In this document: positions 33,172 through 41,492 of the stretch, one piece after another
Layout: each line of letters starts with the position of its first letter
Position numbering within the stretch: position 1 is the first letter of the stretch
From: an uncultured Tateyamaria sp.
GTDB lineage: Bacteria; Pseudomonadota; Alphaproteobacteria; Rhodobacterales; Rhodobacteraceae
DNA: 64,000 nt
Direction of reading: 5' to 3'
Assembly (NCBI RefSeq): GCF_947503045.1
Contig: NZ_CANNCF010000004.1
Span: forward strand, 1-64,000
Notes under the pieces: generated by a model
Seen by the model: the letters and a program-made list of their open reading frames with translations, nothing else
Told to the model about the DNA's origin: nothing
Database searches by the model: none
Program-made: the position numbers and the translations under genes

Positions 33172-34128
33172 CTATTTCACGCCCATTTTTCCCAATGCCC
33201 ATCGCACGTTCTTGCGGACATCCGGGTCGGGATCGTCTTTGTATTTTTCGAGAAACGGCAGTGTCTCTGGCACGGCCATTTCGCCCAAAACCGCGGCACA
33301 TTCCTTGCGCAAATTCGGCACAGGAACATCCATCATAGGCGCAATTTCTATCGCAGCCTGCGTTGCCTTCAACTTCCCAAGGGAGCGCACGGCCTTGACA
33401 CGCACCTGCCAGTATTCATCATCAAGTGCAGCACGCAGCATCGAAACACAGGTTTCATGCCCCGTCTTGGCCAGCGTTTCAGCGGCGGATTCACGGACGA
33501 TCCATTCAGGGTCTTCCAGACCTTTGATCAACGTCGCCTCGGCGTGTTCTGAATTGGAAAAACCCAGTGCGGCAAGCGCGGTGCGGCGTACCTGCGTGTC
33601 ACTGTCCTTTGCGGCATCTCGCAAAGCGGGCAGTGATCCCTCATCCTGAAGCCAACCAATCACGCCAACGGCTTCAATACGGACCCCCGCATCGGCGTGC
33701 TGCAAAGCTGTGATCGCAGGGCCCATGGCCTCAGGCCGCCGCAGTTCTTTGATCCCGGCAAGGCAGGCCCGTAACTTGACCGTGTCGTTATCCCCAAGAT
33801 GAGGCAGGATCGCATCCCCAGACGCGGGGTCCTTAAGCTCTGTCAGGCTGATCGCCGCCGCTTCGACAACCGAAGGATCGCTGTCCGTCAGCGCGGATAC
33901 CAATGCCGCCGCCGTTTCTGGCCCGTCAAAATCCGTCAGTGCCAGTGCCGCTTGCTTCCGAACTCCCGGCGCTTCATCCGCGATGGCGCGTGCCAGATGC
34001 GGGATCGCGGCAGGATCGGCGCTGTCGGCTAGTTCGATCACGGCCATGATGCGCGCGCCCGGAGACGGATCATCCAGCGCTTCGGCCAGTTCACCAATTT
34101 CATCGAAGTCTTCAAAGAGCGCGTTCAT
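33172..34128 (-). CDS. HEAT-repeat protein (PBS-lyase type)
   Basis: A 318-aa soluble protein made of about ten helical HEAT repeats of roughly 31 residues, each with a pattern such as DPSVVEAAAISLTEL or DTQVRRTALAALGF. It has no signal peptide. Such proteins act as scaffolds. Two genes upstream encode an AprB-like ferredoxin and an AprA-like flavoprotein in the same direction, with only 7 bp to the ferredoxin gene, so it is probably a structural or assembly partner of that enzyme. Confidence 0.85.
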   Translation of the reverse strand: MNALFEDFDEIGELAEALDDPSPGARIMAVIELADSADPAAIPHLARAIADEAPGVRKQAALALTDFDGPETAAALVSALTDSDPSVVEAAAISLTELKDPASGDAILPHLGDNDTVKLRACLAGIKELRRPEAMGPAITALQHADAGVRIEAVGVIGWLQDEGSLPALRDAAKDSDTQVRRTALAALGFSNSEHAEATLIKGLEDPEWIVRESAAETLAKTGHETCVSMLRAALDDEYWQVRVKAVRSLGKLKATQAAIEIAPMMDVPVPNLRKECAAVLGEMAVPETLPFLEKYKDDPDPDVRKNVRWALGKMGVK

Positions 34129-34135
34129 ATCCGTC

Positions 34136-34381
34136 TCACTTCAACAAAAAGGGTAGATTCACGGTAACGGCACCTGTTGGGCAATCCGCTTCACAGGGCA
34201 TGCAGTACCAGCATTCATCATACTTCATGTGCGCCGTAACGGGGCTGCCATCCGGGCCTTCGACAATGCGCAAGACATCCAAAGGGCAGACATCAACACA
34301 AACGGTGCAACCTTTGTCCGCGATGCAAAGCGCATCATCGACAACAACAGGGACAATGGTAGAGGTTTGAGCGAGGGGCAT
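34136..34381 (-). CDS. Two-cluster [4Fe-4S] ferredoxin, AprB-like
   Basis: An 81-aa ferredoxin with eight cluster cysteines in two sets, CIADKGCTVCVDVCP and CWYCMPCEADCP. The second set resembles the CWECYSC pattern of AprB, the electron-transfer subunit of APS reductase, but the long AprB C-terminal tail is absent. It lies 11 bp after the flavoprotein gene and probably forms a two-subunit complex with it. Confidence 0.85.
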   Translation of the reverse strand: MPLAQTSTIVPVVVDDALCIADKGCTVCVDVCPLDVLRIVEGPDGSPVTAHMKYDECWYCMPCEADCPTGAVTVNLPFLLK

Positions 34382-34392
34382 GATCTTGTTCC

Positions 34393-36135
34393 TTATTCCG
34401 CCGCAACCGTTTTGGTCACACGTTGATTGTTGTAGGCATCTTTTTCTTCATCATCGATTTCGACGATATACTCATCGACCGCTTTCTTGCTGTGCGCTGG
34501 CTTGCCATCGTCGCCTTTGGTCAGGATCGTGTGGCAGAACCATTTCTCATCATCCCGCTCGTATTCGACACGGTTGTGATAAAGACCCCAGCGGCTTTCC
34601 GTGCGGTAAAGCGACGCCGCCGCCGCCATATCAGCGCAATCCATGATCGCGGAGGCCTCAAGCGAACGCATCAATTCGTGGCTGTCACGCACATACATTT
34701 CATTTTCCATGTCGTGACGCACCTCTTCAAAACGACGCTGCGCCAGCTCCATTTTGGCCGTGACCTTTGGCGGCTGAAGATAATCGTTCACCAAGCGGCG
34801 GGTCTTGTATTCGATCTGATTTGGTGGAACGCCATCGTCACGTTTGGTCGGTGCCAGAACGCGCGTGCGCTCGGCATCAACTTCGCCCATGTCGAAGTCG
34901 GCGAAGTCGACGTCTTTGACAAAATCCACCGCATCCAGCCCCGCAAAGGCCCCGTTTGTAAACGCACCCAGCATATAGTTGTGCGGCACATTCGCCATAT
35001 CACCGGCAGCATAAAGGCCATCAATGGTGGTGCGCGCGCGCTCATCCACAAACACACCGCTGGCGGAGTGACCGGAACAGAACCCGATCTCGGAGATGTG
35101 CATCTCAATCATATCTGTGCGGTAATCCGTCCCGCGCCCTTTGTGAAAATGCCCCCGCGTGGGGCGCTCCACGATGTGCAGAACACGCTCGATCTCGGCC
35201 ACAGTTTCTTCGGCCAGGTGGTTCAGTTTCAGATAAACCGGCCCCTTCCCACCCTGCAATTCATCGTAGAATTCCTGCATCATCTGGCCGGACCAATAGT
35301 CGCATTCAATAAACCGCTCACCCTGCGCGTTCGACGTATAGCCCCCCATCGGACCCGCGACATAAGCGCAAGCCGGACCGTTATAATCCTTGATCAATGG
35401 GTTGATTTGAAAGCACTCAAGGTTCGCAAGGCCCGCGCCTGCGTGATAGGCCATGGAATAGCCTTCGCCTGAATTCGACGCATTCTCGTAGGTGCCATAA
35501 AGATAGCCAGAGGACGGAAGCCCCAAACGCCCTGCAGCACCCAACGACATGATCACAGCCTTGGCACGCACTACCAAAAACTCTGCCGTGCGGGTGTTTA
35601 CACACACAGCACCCGCAATGCGGCCGTTGCCCGTGAGCAAGCGCGTCGCCATGTAACGGTTTACAATGTTGATCCGCGCTTTGCGCAGTTGACGATAGAG
35701 CGCCTTTTTGACGGTATCGCCATTGGGCATAGGCAGAACGTAGGTGCCGATATGGTGCACCTTCTTGACGTCATACTCGCCGTTCTGGTCCTTTTGGAAC
35801 CGGATGCCAAACTGGTCCAGCTCTTCGATGATGCTGTAGCATTCCTCAGCATAGCGATAGACCGCCTTTTGATCGACGATGCCGTCGTTCGCGATGGTGA
35901 TCTCTTTGGTGTATTGCTCTGGCGTGGCATATCCGGGAATGACCGAGTTGTTCAGCCCGTCCATGCCCATGGAAATAGCTCCGGAGCGTTTCACATTGGC
36001 TTTGTCGAGCAATACGACATTTGCGTTTGGGTTTTTGCGCTTAGCTTTGATCGCGGCCATCGGGCCAGCGGTGCCGCCGCCAATGATCAGGATGTCGCAA
36101 TCAATCTGCGTCGTTCCATCCAGTATTTCATCCAT
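34393..36135 (-). CDS. FAD flavoprotein of the fumarate reductase/APS-reductase alpha type
   Basis: A 580-aa flavoprotein: FAD site IIGGGTAGPMAAIKAK (near 17-32), VVLLDKANVKRSGAISMG as in AprA/succinate dehydrogenase, a substrate-domain block GFCSGHSASGVFVDERART, the FAD-binding GLYAAGDMANVP, and a helical C-terminal domain. GGAG precedes ATG 36135. It is shorter than AprA of sulfate reducers (about 650 aa). No sulfate adenylyltransferase gene is nearby, so APS reductase activity is not implied. Its substrate is probably what the adjacent ABC transporter imports, or a product of it. Confidence 0.83.
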   Translation of the reverse strand: MDEILDGTTQIDCDILIIGGGTAGPMAAIKAKRKNPNANVVLLDKANVKRSGAISMGMDGLNNSVIPGYATPEQYTKEITIANDGIVDQKAVYRYAEECYSIIEELDQFGIRFQKDQNGEYDVKKVHHIGTYVLPMPNGDTVKKALYRQLRKARINIVNRYMATRLLTGNGRIAGAVCVNTRTAEFLVVRAKAVIMSLGAAGRLGLPSSGYLYGTYENASNSGEGYSMAYHAGAGLANLECFQINPLIKDYNGPACAYVAGPMGGYTSNAQGERFIECDYWSGQMMQEFYDELQGGKGPVYLKLNHLAEETVAEIERVLHIVERPTRGHFHKGRGTDYRTDMIEMHISEIGFCSGHSASGVFVDERARTTIDGLYAAGDMANVPHNYMLGAFTNGAFAGLDAVDFVKDVDFADFDMGEVDAERTRVLAPTKRDDGVPPNQIEYKTRRLVNDYLQPPKVTAKMELAQRRFEEVRHDMENEMYVRDSHELMRSLEASAIMDCADMAAAASLYRTESRWGLYHNRVEYERDDEKWFCHTILTKGDDGKPAHSKKAVDEYIVEIDDEEKDAYNNQRVTKTVAAE

Positions 36136-36199
36136 GAAAAGCTCCAGTCCTTTAAGGTTGTTCTCAGCCTGTGCGCTGCTGCAGCGCGGCATATGTCAA

Positions 36200-36490
36200 T
36201 TAGTTTCCGTATTGGTCAGAAAGCTCGCGAAGATAGACAAAAGGGTAGACGGCGCGGTCATGACCGTCTGAAAAATGGACGTTTACGCCTGCGGCACCCA
36301 CCTGCACGAGGTTGGTAATGGTCAGCCCATCAGCCACTGCAATCTCGCCATTGTCGATTCTTGCCCTTGTAGAATAGGCATCCCGCGCCTCACGACGCAG
36401 GATGGCGGCGGGCAGTTTTGTTGTCGCACCACCTTTCCATTCAACGATCAAGTGGCTGCAGTCTGGCGTGGCGTCCAAGCGGTCAATCAT
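36200..36490 (-). CDS. DUF971 (GBBH-like N-terminal domain) protein
   Basis: A 96-aa protein with the DUF971 pattern: [52 protein letters not shown]. The domain is found alone or at the N-terminus of gamma-butyrobetaine hydroxylases and near Fe-S assembly proteins, where it is thought to bind zinc or help cluster assembly; its role alone is unsettled. GGGGAAG precedes ATG 36490. Probably in the flavoprotein operon. Confidence 0.8.
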   Translation of the reverse strand: MIDRLDATPDCSHLIVEWKGGATTKLPAAILRREARDAYSTRARIDNGEIAVADGLTITNLVQVGAAGVNVHFSDGHDRAVYPFVYLRELSDQYGN

Positions 36491-36610
36491 CTTCTTCCCC
36501 TTTTGTTGATCCCAGATTGCCGCATCGCAGAATCGCTCAATAGCAATTTGTTTACGGACGGGATTTCTGCGCCGCGGCAAGCTGGGCAAAATCATCAAAG
36601 AGAGCGCGCC

Positions 36611-36952
36611 ATGACATTCGTAGTCACTGACAATTGTATCGCCTGCAAATACACCGATTGCGTGTCCGTTTGCCCCGTAGACTGCTTCTATGAAGGGGAG
36701 AACATGCTCGTCATTGATCCAGTCGAATGTATCGACTGCGGCGTCTGTGAGCCCGAATGCCCGGCAGATGCGATTCGTGCCGACACCGAAGACGGCATGG
36801 AAGAATGGGTCACCTTCAACGAAAAATACGCAAAAATCTGGCCCGTAATCACCGAAGCCAAAGACCCGCTGCCTACCGCCGAAGAACTCGACGGGCAGAC
36901 GGGCAAGCTTGAAAGCCATTTTTCCGAGAAACCCGCCGCTGAGGCGGCTTAA
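36611..36952 (+). CDS. fdxA: 7Fe ferredoxin FdxA
   Basis: A 113-aa ferredoxin of the [3Fe-4S]/[4Fe-4S] type: [17 protein letters not shown] followed by [12 protein letters not shown], then the C-terminal extension found in alphaproteobacterial FdxA. It is divergent from the flavoprotein operon and 11 bp before the reductase gene, so NADPH, reductase and ferredoxin form an electron supply. Confidence 0.9.
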   Translation: MTFVVTDNCIACKYTDCVSVCPVDCFYEGENMLVIDPVECIDCGVCEPECPADAIRADTEDGMEEWVTFNEKYAKIWPVITEAKDPLPTAEELDGQTGKLESHFSEKPAAEAA

Positions 36953-36963
36953 AGGACACTGAC

Positions 36964-37764
36964 ATGAATGTTCAAACCGCGACACCTGCCAAGATCATGC
37001 CAGATGCACAGACCGTCACTTCTGTGCATCATTGGACTGACACGCTATTTTCTTTTAGGGTAACACGCCCCCAGTCGCTGCGCTTTCGTTCCGGCGAATT
37101 TGTGATGATCGGCTTGCTCAAAGATGACGGAAAGCCGCTGCTGCGCGCCTATTCCATCGCATCGCCAAGTTGGGATGAAGAGCTGGAATTCTACTCGATC
37201 AAGGTGCCCGACGGCCCTCTGACTTCGCGCCTGCAAAAGATTGAGCCGGGGGATGAGATTATCCTGCGCCCCAAGCCCGTTGGCACATTGGTGCTGGACG
37301 CGCTTTTGCCGGGAAAACGGCTGTGGATGGTGTGCACCGGCACCGGTGTCGCCCCCTTTGCCTCACTTCTGCGCGATCCTGAAACGTATGAGCAATACGA
37401 GGAAGTGATCCTGGCGCACACTTGTCGCACAAATGCTGAGCTGTCTTATGGGCGCAAGCTGGTTGAGGCCTTGCCGGATGATCCGTTGATTGGCGAACTG
37501 GTGGCGGACAAGCTGAAATACTATCCCACAACCACCCGAGAGCCATCAGATATCGAAGGCCGGATCAGCGATCACTTGCGCGACGGGTGCATTTTCTCGG
37601 CCCTTGGTTTGCCTGCATGGAAGAACGACGCCGACCGCGTCATGGTGTGCGGCAATCTGGCCCTGAACAAGGACATCATGTCGATCTGCCAAGACCACGG
37701 ATTGATCGAAGGGGCCAATTCGGACCCCAAACATTTTGTGGTCGAGAAGGCATTCATTGACTGA
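36964..37764 (+). CDS. fpr: Ferredoxin-NADP reductase
   Basis: A 266-aa flavoprotein of the Fpr type: FAD motif RAYSIAS (near 60), VGTLVLDALLPGKRLWMVCTGTGVAPFASLLRDP (NADP domain) and a C-terminal FVVEKAFID. It moves electrons between NADPH and ferredoxin. It forms an operon with fdxA. The last 11 bp overlap the convergent DsbA-like gene. Confidence 0.9.
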   Translation: MNVQTATPAKIMPDAQTVTSVHHWTDTLFSFRVTRPQSLRFRSGEFVMIGLLKDDGKPLLRAYSIASPSWDEELEFYSIKVPDGPLTSRLQKIEPGDEIILRPKPVGTLVLDALLPGKRLWMVCTGTGVAPFASLLRDPETYEQYEEVILAHTCRTNAELSYGRKLVEALPDDPLIGELVADKLKYYPTTTREPSDIEGRISDHLRDGCIFSALGLPAWKNDADRVMVCGNLALNKDIMSICQDHGLIEGANSDPKHFVVEKAFID

Positions 37765-38509
37765 GCCAATCGGCCACCAGTCCCACCGCATCCGTTGACC
37801 CAAAGCTGACGGATGTGGGTGTCACAAATGCTGGTGTGCCTAGGATCTGCAAATCAATCGCAATGTCCCGGTTGGTGGTGATCCGGTCAGATACAGCGTT
37901 GCCCTTCATTTCAGCCTGCACCATGGCCCAATCCAACCCCTGCGCGCGCGCGATCTTTTCAAACGCGGGCGCTTGCAGGGGGCCTTTGAGTGCCCACAAG
38001 GCTTCATGCACCGCGTTATATTGCTCGGGGGTGCCAATGTTCTTGACGGCCAGCGCAAACCGTGCCCCGCGTTCTGATCCGGGTGACAGGATGGGCAAAT
38101 GCCGCATTTCCACGCGGATGTTTGGATGATCTTGCAACGCGGCCTTTAATTTGGGATGCAGTGCTTTGCACGGTGCGCATCGATAATCGAAAAATTCAAT
38201 GACGGTGTGCTTGGCTTGTTCGGGTCCGATACCCAGAACCGGGGTTTCTTCAAACATTTCTGCATATTCTGCGATTTGCGCTGTTTGTGCCGTGCGCCTC
38301 TGGCGCTCTGTCAGCGTTTCCATCGCTTCGAGAATGATCTCGGGATGCGCAAGAAGATAGGTTCGCACCCGTTCTTCAAATTCTTGATCCGTCATATCAG
38401 CCGTGGCGGATTGTGATGAAAGCATCAAAACACTTGCTGAAACCGCGATCAAACTCTGGCGTAGGTCACTGCGCAAAGCTTTAGCTATGCCCCTAGGTTT
38501 TATTTGCAT
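37754..38509 (-). CDS. DsbA-family thiol-disulfide oxidoreductase
   Basis: A 251-aa exported protein with a signal peptide (cut near ATA, about residue 38), a helical segment, and a thioredoxin fold with active site CAPC in FFDYRCAPCKALHP and cis-Pro in ILGTPAFV. The N-terminal extension MTDQEFEERVRTYLLAHPEIILEAM is typical of ScsC/DsbA-like proteins. AAGGTGG precedes ATG 38509. Its neighbours suggest a role in cytochrome or copper-protein maturation. Confidence 0.87.
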   Translation of the reverse strand: MQIKPRGIAKALRSDLRQSLIAVSASVLMLSSQSATADMTDQEFEERVRTYLLAHPEIILEAMETLTERQRRTAQTAQIAEYAEMFEETPVLGIGPEQAKHTVIEFFDYRCAPCKALHPKLKAALQDHPNIRVEMRHLPILSPGSERGARFALAVKNIGTPEQYNAVHEALWALKGPLQAPAFEKIARAQGLDWAMVQAEMKGNAVSDRITTNRDIAIDLQILGTPAFVTPTSVSFGSTDAVGLVADWLSQ

Positions 38510-38771
38510 CAATCCACCTTTTTCCAAGACATGTCAGCCAAGACCGGTCCCAAACCTCACGTTTACAGTTTAGCGGATTCGAAGCACGTCGCCCTTAGAC
38601 ATCTAAAGGTGGCGTTTTCCATTTTGATGAATGCCGGAATTCTCGGCACCAGACAGGTTCTACGTCATTTATTAAGCATACCGGTGACGGCAAAGCGCAT
38701 ATCCGGCAAATTTGCAGACGGATTTGCATGGTTTGAATTTAGACTTGAACCGTGTCCAAGAGGTACAGCCG

Positions 38772-39092
38772 ATGCCGCAATCATTTCTTATTCAGGCTCT
38801 GAAGCGATCCGTTAAGGTTTATTCTGAACTATGGCACGAACCATCGACTGAGCCAGAAATCGAGCGCGCGCTTGTCCGCTCGTCCATGGTTTCATCTATT
38901 GGATACGACCCACAGCAGTGCGCGCTTCAGGTGGAATTTAGAAACGGATGCCTTTACCGTGTCGATGGCGTTTCAGCCGACACATATCAGGCCCTTATGC
39001 AGACGGGCAATTTTGATATGTATTATCGACAGAACATTGTGCATCACTTTGAAATGGCAAAGATTGGCACCTTGATGCCGATGGGATGGTGA
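38772..39092 (+). CDS. KTSC-domain protein
   Basis: A 106-aa protein whose second half (SSMVSSIGYDPQQCALQVEFRNGCLYRVDGVSADTY) is a KTSC domain, a small RNA-associated or unknown-function fold often found alone in bacteria. AAGAGG lies eight bases before ATG 38772. The 260 bp before it, back to the DsbA-like gene, contain no gene. Confidence 0.7.
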   Translation: MPQSFLIQALKRSVKVYSELWHEPSTEPEIERALVRSSMVSSIGYDPQQCALQVEFRNGCLYRVDGVSADTYQALMQTGNFDMYYRQNIVHHFEMAKIGTLMPMGW

Positions 39093-39784
39093 TCGGCAAA
39101 ATTTCAATGATCCGCCAATCCAAGCCCGCAGTCTGCAGTTTTAGATTATTTTATTAGATACCCACCGATGGCATTGGCCAGATATCTACCGCGACGCAAA
39201 AAGACATCACGGCCTCGGAATATTTATGTCTGGGCCTGGTCTTCTCTTCGATTAACCTGGTCAGACTCATGTACGGACGTCTCCTGGCCACGGCGTCTTT
39301 TTGCGCCTCTTCACTTGTTTCGCATGCAGAGCCGGGCCACGTGACCTGCTGCTTCTGTTTCGCGTCCCCAGTGTTGGAGTTTCGCATAAATCTGCAGCGC
39401 AATCCTGAACCGGAAAAGGGGCATCCGATCCATCGCTTATCCTCACTTTGGTGCGGTTTCCGTCAGCGCCCTTAGATGAGTTAGCGACGGGATTCTGCCC
39501 ATTTTTGATGTCGTTCGATGCATACAAGATACTTCGAAGTCAGCCATTGAACGATATGGGCGATCTGTCGATTTGTCCCGCCTACCGGCTGTTGGCTCAA
39601 ACTGCGGCGAAAGTCCGTTTGGAGCCCATCTTGCAGTTCTTCTGCGTTGCAGCCAATGTCGGCTTTTGAAGTGTTCGAACATGGAAGGCAAGTTGCACGC
39701 TAGAAGACCTGTATTTTTCGACTGTAACAAGGTCGCTTGATATCGCTCAATCGCTTCGAGCTCAAACTATGAATCTTTTTGATC
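39093..39784. other. Gene-free 0.7-kb stretch
   Basis: Several short frames exist but none has a family match or convincing codon use. TGCGGCGAAAGTCCG near 39,600 and CAATGTCGGCTTT near 39,655 repeat words found near 10,590, 25,690 and 41,030. Likely decayed accessory DNA. Confidence 0.4.
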
Positions 39785-40888
39785 ATGTCTCACCTGCCAC
39801 AACCTTTTCCGGCACCATATGGGCGCGAATGGCCGCAGAAAATGGGCTTCATCGACAATGCCGGTAACGTGGTCATACCTCAGGATTTTGATTTTTCTCA
39901 TCAGTCGAAATTCAGCTCCAGTGGATACGCGTGGGTCAAGCAAGCCAATCAGCATTTTGTAATTGATAAGACCGGACAGATAGTTTTCGAGATGGCATCT
40001 GACATTTTTAATTTATGGTATGTACCGCCCGATGATGCCGGTATCTTTCCGGTAGAGCATCGTCTCGATCACAAATCGCCCTGGGCCTATGTCCAAGACG
40101 GGCGTGACCGTATTTACCGAGGCAGAAGCAAGTACTACGCGATGGACCTAAATGGCGATATCCGGTTCGAAGGGTACATCATTAACGCGCTGCATGGTCA
40201 CTATATTTTTCAGGATGCACCCGGGCTCAATGCACCCAAAGGAATTATGAACCGTGACGGGGATGTTGTTGTTCCTGCTGTACTAAACTGGACGAGCACC
40301 TCGAAAAGCGAACCATATTTGTCTGTCATGCGGGATGGACGCTTTGGCGTTATCGACTTCCAAGGAAATGAAGTCGTACCAATCAATAAGTCTGTCAAAG
40401 ATTGGTCGGATTTTTCCCGCGTGGAGAATGGCCTTGTGCAATATTTCGACCGTGTCACTCAGATGTGTCCAAGCCAAACCATTGCTGGAGAGATTGTCGG
40501 ACAACTGCCCCCAAATCATTGGATGAAGGGTCCGACATGTCCAACTATCTCGGATGGGCTAGCGCTGTTGCGTTGGGAACGCCACGATGGCGATGCTGTC
40601 TATGTCGATGCTTACGGAAAATACATGCTAGGCGAGAATGGGAAGCCGATGGTATTTGCACCTGACATCCGTATGGGTTTTTTCTACGAAGGACTCGCTT
40701 CAATACGACAACACGACAAAACCGGATTTATCGACAAAACAGGGGCAGTTGTCATACCGCGTGAATTCTATGGCGCGTCTGATTTCTCGGGCGGACTCGC
40801 GAGCGTCTCGGGCAGCCATGACGACTACCGCTACCAACGGTATTGCTACATCAATCGGAAAGGAGAGATTGTAGCAAAAAACCACTGA
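39785..40888 (+). CDS. WG-repeat protein
   Basis: A 367-aa protein with about six WG (KWG) beta repeats, seen as GFIDNAGNVVIPQDF, RFGVIDFQGNEVVPI, TGFIDKTGAVVIPREF and CYINRKGEIVA. It has no signal peptide. Function is unknown in this family. Its base composition is lower in GC than the core genes, fitting an accessory gene. ATG 39785 is the natural start; a TTG six bases earlier is possible. Confidence 0.8.
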   Translation: MSHLPQPFPAPYGREWPQKMGFIDNAGNVVIPQDFDFSHQSKFSSSGYAWVKQANQHFVIDKTGQIVFEMASDIFNLWYVPPDDAGIFPVEHRLDHKSPWAYVQDGRDRIYRGRSKYYAMDLNGDIRFEGYIINALHGHYIFQDAPGLNAPKGIMNRDGDVVVPAVLNWTSTSKSEPYLSVMRDGRFGVIDFQGNEVVPINKSVKDWSDFSRVENGLVQYFDRVTQMCPSQTIAGEIVGQLPPNHWMKGPTCPTISDGLALLRWERHDGDAVYVDAYGKYMLGENGKPMVFAPDIRMGFFYEGLASIRQHDKTGFIDKTGAVVIPREFYGASDFSGGLASVSGSHDDYRYQRYCYINRKGEIVAKNH

Positions 40889-41165
40889 GCTCATGAAAGC
40901 AGCCGTTTTCAAGTGTGGGACTTAGGGCGGCTTTGTCCGCATTGTGTGAGTCCAGCAACCAACTGGATTTGCGATTGCAGCGGAAGTCAGCAAATACGGG
41001 CCGCACCGTAGCGTCGGATGTCGACGGCAATGTCGGCATTTGCCCGTTCAAGCCAGTTGCTGGCACCAGGAAGAGCAACCGCTTCGTCTTGCAGCCTGTC
41101 CTTCGCCAGACATCGCTGGCAGATGCGCGAGGCGACCCAGCAACACTGTAAAGCCCTCGCGGCTG
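40889..41165. other. Gene-free stretch before the mobilizable element
   Basis: No coding region is supported. It holds two copies of dispersed words (GGCGGCTTTGTCCGCATT and GCAATGTCGGCATTTGCCCG). The left end of the mobilizable element may lie here; no direct repeat with 46,435-46,626 was found by eye. Confidence 0.35.
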
Positions 41166-41372
41166 TCAGCGTTCCTCTCGCTCCAATTGCCAGCCTACTG
41201 GGTTTTCAACCCACCGGTTGATGTCGGATTCCCGCCATCCTGCACCGTGGATGCAGATCCTGAGTTGGGCCGGGAACGTGCCTTCTGCGATCTTGCGATA
41301 GATGGTGGACCGGGACAGGCCGGTTCGGTCGAGGACGGTGTTCAGGCGGATGATACGATCTGGGTCGGACAT
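41166..41372 (-). CDS. AlpA-family DNA-binding regulator
   Basis: A 68-aa protein: RIIRLNTVLDRTGLSRSTIYRKIAEGTFPA, then GWRESDINRWVENP, the standard AlpA (prophage CP4-57 regulator) helix-turn-helix. Such proteins act as excisionase or activate integrase expression. CAGGAGG precedes ATG 41372. It lies downstream of the relaxase on the same strand. Confidence 0.85.
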   Translation of the reverse strand: MSDPDRIIRLNTVLDRTGLSRSTIYRKIAEGTFPAQLRICIHGAGWRESDINRWVENPVGWQLEREER

Positions 41373-41492
41373 GGGTTTATTGCCTCCTGCTGGATGTTCT
41401 TGATCCAGACAGAACGCCACGAACTGTTGGCGCAAGACCGTCCAGCCCATCGTCGCAGCAGGGCGTGGAATGGGCGGCAGATCGGACGGGTG

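Noticed and set aside
34393-36135. Reading the flavoprotein as an ordinary succinate dehydrogenase or fumarate reductase subunit
   Set aside because: No cytochrome b or SdhB-type subunit is nearby and the partner ferredoxin is AprB-like; the function is left open.
39154-39730. Three short minus-strand frames in the 0.7-kb gap
   Set aside because: They overlap each other in different frames, lack ribosome sites and show no family pattern.
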